From Kudoa neothunni (Eukaryota > Cnidaria): a stretch of 64,000 nt of DNA. The notes below the pieces were generated by a model. It was not told the origin of the DNA. It was given only the letters and a program-made list of their open reading frames with translations, and searched no databases. This document shows positions 62,471-64,000 of this stretch, piece by piece; positions within the stretch are counted from its first letter, which is position 1; each line of letters starts with the position of its first letter. The stretch is from the NCBI GenBank assembly GCA_964304625.1, contig OZ199838.1, positions 11,470,001 to 11,534,000 on the forward strand, given 5' to 3'. The position numbers and the translations under genes are program-made.

Positions 62471-64000
62471 TACAGTAGTGCAGGGATACTACGCATTTTA
62501 TTGGGACAAACCTTTTAGGTGAGTAATGTCTATTATAGCGCGCGTTCGTATTTTTCATTTGAAAATTAAATTTTCTTTCTTATATTAATAATAACCTCTA
62601 AATATTCAAACAAAGTTAAATGTTAAATAAAAAACAACAAATATCAAGTAATTACATTATAATTATTCGAAAATATGTAGATTTTTTTAAAAGCCAGCTA
62701 TTTTATTATTTTACGAACCATGTCTTATTTTACAGACAGAAAAGTTCAATTTTGCTTTATTTTCTAACACAGGTAAGTCATGAGCAAAAACATTTTCTCT
62801 TAATTTATTTAAATTTTCAATGACTTCAGTATCTATTGAGTTAACATATTTATCCTCTGAATCTTTAAATTACGTAATTTCTTCTATATTAACCCGACCT
62901 TCAGTGTGATTTCTCTAGGATTTACTTCCAATCGAAAGAATAATGCCTCCTGATCCACAACTATTAACAAGAACGATTTTTTAAAACAGTTTTTGATCAT
63001 TTCTTCATTCATTACTTTCTACACTTCTTTCATCGTGTACATATCATCAAGTAACTCTGGTGGATCGTTATTTAAATTGTTATCAAAAATACTAATGGAA
63101 TAACAGTAACTTTATTTATCAAATAATTCGGCAGATGATTTTTTTAAATGTACTAAAAACCGTTAATAATTCCTTGATGTGATATTTGCATTAAGCTGGT
63201 TATTTCTTGAGGGAGAAAACAATGTTGAATATTTGAAAAATTTTGCGTAGGATGAGCTGGGGAATTTTTACCAAATCGTATGATTCTTCTCTTACATTGA
63301 GAAGTTTCAGCTTCTATACCATCATATATTTTGAAAAATGAGGTCTTCCTATTAGTTTAATAGGGAAGTGGGAGGTCATTTATTTTACGGAAGCACCAAG
63401 GTTTTTCACGATTGCGAATTATTAATAAGAGTCTTTATCTGGCGTCGAGTAAATCGCAACAATTGTTATTCCTCTTTGGATTTTTTAGAACCGTGCAAGT
63501 TTTCCTCCATTTCAAATACATAACCATACATTAAATTTTACACAGAGATGTAAATTTAAATGATATTTTACCTTTTTTGTTGGGAAAATAATCCAGTTTC
63601 ATCAAAATAAAAAATATCTTTTTGATCATAATTTCCGATAAACTGTAACAGTTGATCTTTCCAGGAGGAAATTATTTCAGAAACAACATTCTTGGATTCA
63701 TCAATGAATTTGTTATTTTCAATCCAACTCTCGATGAAAATCCTTAAAACTAACCTCTGTCAACCTTAGCAATTGTGTATTAACTTCATATGCATAATCG
63801 TAGACTTTTTTTAATGATATCGTCCTGAGAGAGTTCGATATTACGTGATCTCATTAGTTCAATCCACTCTTTAACCTTAGAATCTAAAATATTGAAATTA
63901 TCTTTCCTTAAGATATCCCTTCTGTGATATAGGTCAGAGAGGTAATAATCTTCCAGAATACTGTTCTTTTTTAATATTATGCTGTTTAACGAAGATTTCA
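62471..64000 (-). mobile_element. Tigger/pogo element, truncated by window end
   Basis: The left terminus CAGTAGTGCAGGGATACTAC begins at 62473 after TA and aligns with the termini at 36015 and 16364. A GCGCGCGT word lies about 66 bp inside (62538-62545). The minus-strand transposase relic includes VKEWIELMRSRNIELSQDDI (CENP-B-type HTH region, near 63860), FYFDETGLFSQQKR-like residues with the DET block (near 63590) and a KKSKEELQLLRF-type block (near 63480), interrupted by stops. The 5' part of the transposase and the right terminus are beyond the window. Confidence 0.7.

Overview
The window is nuclear DNA from an animal. It is strongly AT-rich, its genes have many exons with canonical GT-AG introns mostly 40-65 nt long, and its protein set is metazoan: PRIM2, DIMT1, GPN3, a BCR/ABR-type RhoGEF-RhoGAP, a LOTUS-Tudor protein, taspase-1, EFL1, proteasome alpha-1, a four-membrane-span protein and a multi-repeat beta-thymosin. 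Small introns and one gene per 4-5 kb suggest a compact invertebrate genome. A mesozoan-like parasite such as an orthonectid would fit, but that is inference only.

Layout, left to right. 0.3-0.86 kb: a GC-richer retroposon with a perfect 14-bp target duplication. 1.6-3.8 kb (+): PRIM2. 4.2-4.9 kb: a hAT-type MITE. 6.8-7.9 kb (-): an unrecognised coiled-coil gene. 9.5-10.8 kb (-): DIMT1. 12.4-13.7 kb: a decayed pogo/Tigger transposase. 14.2-15.2 kb (-): GPN3. 15.5-18.6 kb: a dead IS630/Tc1-type transposase, a TA-flanked Tigger element and a cruciform MITE. 20.2-24.2 kb (+): BCR/ABR homologue. 24.4-26.6 kb: piggyBac- and hAT-like relics. 26.8-28.4 kb (-): LOTUS-Tudor protein. 28.8-31.1 kb (+): a carnitine-acyltransferase-fold protein without its catalytic His. 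34.0-35.0 kb (-): claudin/PMP22-like protein. 36.0-41.6 kb: a Tigger element, hAT-like ends and a piggyBac element bounded by TTAA. 42.8-44.0 kb (-): taspase-1. 44.3-48.0 kb (+): EFL1. 49.4-50.3 kb: two MITEs. 51.0-52.0 kb (+): PSMA6. 52.2-55.9 kb: two small orphan gene models. 56.5-57.0 kb: a Tc1-type MITE. 59.2-60.5 kb (-): eight-repeat beta-thymosin. 62.5-64.0 kb (-): another Tigger element, cut by the window edge.

The genes are housekeeping, cytoskeletal and germline functions that do not form one pathway. Two pairs (LOTUS-Tudor/acyltransferase-like and taspase/EFL1) are divergent and share short promoter regions, each with a GCGCATGCGC-type palindrome like the NRF-1 site. A related GC motif lies about 65 bp inside the termini of three Tigger elements. 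The most notable observations are the thymosin gene built from exact 79-residue exon units, the predicted acyltransferase pseudoenzyme, the motif shared by promoters and transposons, and several elements whose boundaries can be read to the base.
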